NCBI GenBank assembly: GCA_050296935.1 | Contig: JBNKRV010000013.1 | Location: forward strand, 1 to 7,270 | Origin: Saccharicrinis sp050296935 | Lineage (GTDB): Bacteria > Bacteroidota > Bacteroidia > Bacteroidales > Marinilabiliaceae | Direction of reading: 5' to 3' | Length of the DNA stretch: 7,270 nucleotides | Part shown: one piece after another, positions 5,579 to 7,270 of the stretch | Layout: the number at the start of each line of letters is the position of its first letter | Position numbering within the stretch: position 1 is the first letter of the stretch | Program-made: the position numbers and the translations under genes | Notes under the pieces: model-generated | The model's database searches: none | Told to the model about the DNA's origin: nothing | Seen by the model: the letters and a program-made list of their open reading frames with translations, nothing else

Positions 5579-7039
5579 ATGACCAAAATGAGTAAAAAAG
5601 CAGATATAGGTTTGATAGGTCTTGCCGTTATGGGTGAAAACCTGGTTTTGAATATGGAAAGTAAAGGCTACACTGTAGCTGTTTATAATAGAACTACTGA
5701 AAAAGTAGATAAATTTATTAACGGACGTGGTGCTGATAAAAACTTTATTGGAACCCATTCAATAAAAGAACTGGTTGATTCTTTGGAGCGCCCTCGTAAA
5801 GTGATGATGTTGGTAAAGGCAGGAGGTGCTGTAGATGCGTTAATAGATCAGATTATTCCATATCTGGAAGAAGGTGATATCATAATAGATGGAGGAAATT
5901 CACATTATCCTGATTCAATTCGAAGGACTAAATATGTTGAAGAGAAAGGATTATTATATGTAGGTTCCGGAGTATCCGGAGGAGAAGAAGGTGCGCTGAC
6001 AGGTCCATCACTTATGCCAGGAGGCTCTGCCAAAGCCTGGCCGTTCATTAAGGATATTTTTCAGAACATTTCTGCTAAAGTAGATGATAATGTACCATGC
6101 TGTGAATGGGTCGGACAAGATGGTGCGGGTCATTTTGTTAAAATGGTTCATAATGGTATTGAGTATGGTGATATGCAATTAATTTCTGAGGCATACCATA
6201 TTATGAAAACTTACCTTGGATTATCGCATGATGAAATGCATGATATTTTTGATGACTGGAATAAAGGTGATTTGGATAGTTATCTGATTGAGATTACACG
6301 TGATATTATGTCATATAAAGAAAATGGAGAGCCACTTGTTGAAAAAATACTGGATGCTGCCGGTCAAAAAGGAACCGGAAAATGGACCGGCATTACAGCC
6401 CTGGATTTAGGTGTACCATTAACTTTAATTGGAGAATCGGTATTTGCACGATGTCTGTCTGCTCAAAAAGATGAACGAGTGGATGCTGCAAAATTATTGG
6501 GTTCTCCTGTTAAACAATTTGACGGAGATAAAAAGCAGTTTGTAAAATATATTAAAGATGCTCTATTTGCCTCAAAAATAGTATCATATGCTCAGGGGTA
6601 TGTATTAATGCGAGAAGCTGCAAAAGAAAATAATTGGGATTTAAATTATGGTGGAATTGCGCTAATGTGGCGTGGGGGCTGTATTATCAGATCCGTATTC
6701 CTAGGGAAGATAAAAGAAGCTTTTGATAATAATCCTGCACTTCCAAACCTTTTGCTTGATCCTTATTTTAAAGGTAAAATTAATGAAGCTGTTGAAGGTT
6801 GGCGCCAGGTTGTTGCCCATGCCACCTTAAGTGGAATTCCAGTTCCAACCTTTTCTAGTGCATTAAGCTATTTTGATGGATATAGAACTGAATCATTACC
6901 GGCAAATTTATTACAAGCTCAAAGAGATTACTTCGGTGCTCACACTTATGAGCGTGTAGATAAGCCAAGAGGTGAGTTCTTCCACACCAACTGGACCGGA
7001 AGAGGAGGAGATACCGCCTCTACAACCTATGATGTATAA
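5579..7039 (+). CDS. gnd: 6-phosphogluconate dehydrogenase, decarboxylating
   Basis: This enzyme of the oxidative pentose phosphate pathway converts 6-phosphogluconate to ribulose 5-phosphate and CO2, reducing NADP+ (or NAD+ in some forms). At 486 residues it is the full-length, homodimeric Gnd type rather than the short YqeC/GndA-like form. The N-terminal Rossmann domain has GLIGLAVMG (11-19) and the NRT motif (37-39) that normally binds the NADP 2'-phosphate. DGGNS (104-108) and the signature SGGEEGA (133-139) line the substrate site. The catalytic residues are Lys188 and Glu195 in FVKMVHNGIEYGDMQ, with His191 and Asn192 beside them. GQKGTGKWT (262-270) and the C-terminal tail Arg449/His455 (QRDYFGAHTYER) complete the partner-subunit active site. 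An ATG at 5588 is an alternative start, but AGGAA lies 8 bases before the chosen ATG. It follows pdxB by 46 bp and is followed by a strong terminator. Confidence 0.97.
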   Translation: MTKMSKKADIGLIGLAVMGENLVLNMESKGYTVAVYNRTTEKVDKFINGRGADKNFIGTHSIKELVDSLERPRKVMMLVKAGGAVDALIDQIIPYLEEGDIIIDGGNSHYPDSIRRTKYVEEKGLLYVGSGVSGGEEGALTGPSLMPGGSAKAWPFIKDIFQNISAKVDDNVPCCEWVGQDGAGHFVKMVHNGIEYGDMQLISEAYHIMKTYLGLSHDEMHDIFDDWNKGDLDSYLIEITRDIMSYKENGEPLVEKILDAAGQKGTGKWTGITALDLGVPLTLIGESVFARCLSAQKDERVDAAKLLGSPVKQFDGDKKQFVKYIKDALFASKIVSYAQGYVLMREAAKENNWDLNYGGIALMWRGGCIIRSVFLGKIKEAFDNNPALPNLLLDPYFKGKINEAVEGWRQVVAHATLSGIPVPTFSSALSYFDGYRTESLPANLLQAQRDYFGAHTYERVDKPRGEFFHTNWTGRGGDTASTTYDV

Positions 7040-7066
7040 TTAAATTAATTACCACTTATTATAATT

Positions 7067-7101
7067 AAAAACGCCATTGACTTGTACATGGCGTTTTTTT
7101 T
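7067..7101 (+). terminator. Strong intrinsic terminator after gnd
   Basis: AAAAACGCCAT (7067-7077) pairs perfectly over 11 bp with ATGGCGTTTTT (7088-7098) across a 10-base loop. The second arm runs into eight consecutive T residues (7094-7101). It lies 27 bases after the gnd stop codon and closes the pdxB-gnd unit. The run of A on the 5' side means it could also act on leftward transcription entering from beyond the right edge. Confidence 0.9.
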
Positions 7102-7129
7102 ATGCAATAACTTTCCAGTTTTTTATCTT

Positions 7130-7270
7130 ATAACCTGAGTTCGACATAAAATTTTGGATTCAGACCGCCTATAAATAGTGAGATTCAACTGAAAATTATG
7201 AAACGAGCATTTTGCGAGTTCAATGTGTCCTATCATAAAGTTTCCACATTAAAGAATAGCGGGCTATTTT
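7130..7270. repeat. Palindromic dispersed repeat, right copy (inverted and longer; truncated by window edge)
   Basis: The sequence from 7131 (TAACCTGAGTTCGA, continuing to 7153) matches the minus strand of 140-117 with one mismatch in 23 bases. Similarity continues through a TCA...CGC.TATAAATA..GAG.TTCAA block (about 7159-7188). Two further blocks follow in the same order as in the left copy: TTTGCGA (7211-7217) and the central near-palindrome AATAGC-GG-GCTATT (7255-7268). Between the last two it carries roughly 40 extra bases relative to the left copy. If it is symmetric about 7261.5, the full element would be about 262 bp and would continue to the right of the window. No coding sequence or transposase piece is visible here. 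Confidence 0.65.

Noticed and set aside
5513..5758. Minus-strand open frame of 81 codons across the pdxB-gnd junction
   Set aside because: It overlaps the ends of two well-supported genes in antisense, has no recognisable product and shows no promoter.
1..7270. Composite transposon or genomic island bounded by the inverted repeats
   Set aside because: The enclosed genes are core housekeeping (dnaG, pdxB, gnd) with base use like one another, and no transposase or integrase is present. Two dispersed repeat copies are a simpler reading.

Overview
This window looks like an ordinary chromosomal stretch from an AT-rich member of the Bacteroidota, probably in or near the Bacteroidales/Marinilabiliales. 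Four things suggest this. Two start regions carry a TAnnTTTG promoter element typical of the phylum. Most start codons lack a clear Shine-Dalgarno sequence. SpmA and SpmB are fused in one protein, a form known from this phylum. The proteins themselves also have this character. The assignment is read from sequence alone; no search was run.

Layout. Positions 1-140 hold an imperfect palindromic repeat cut by the left window edge. Three genes then run leftward on the minus strand. In transcription order they are dnaG (primase, 4144-2186), a NimA-like FMN-binding split-barrel protein (2117-1614) and a SpmA-SpmB fusion membrane protein (1434-193). A weak intrinsic terminator follows dnaG. A 251-bp divergent promoter region (4145-4395) separates them from two rightward genes, pdxB (erythronate-4-phosphate dehydrogenase, 4396-5532) and gnd (decarboxylating 6-phosphogluconate dehydrogenase, 5579-7039). 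These two lie 46 bp apart and end at a strong intrinsic terminator (7067-7101). The right edge (7130-7270) carries a second, inverted and longer copy of the left-edge repeat.

How the genes fit together. dnaG is replication housekeeping. Its two downstream neighbours have no evident link to it and may have their own promoters. The pdxB-gnd pair makes biochemical sense: 4-phosphoerythronate, the PdxB substrate, is a known strong inhibitor of 6-phosphogluconate dehydrogenase, so joint expression would couple removal of the inhibitor to the enzyme it poisons. All five proteins are full length with their key residues intact. I see no phage, CRISPR, defence or tRNA/rRNA gene and no transposase. The most unusual DNA is the pair of inverted palindromic repeats at the two ends. 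I do not see convincing evidence of a wholly new multi-gene system.
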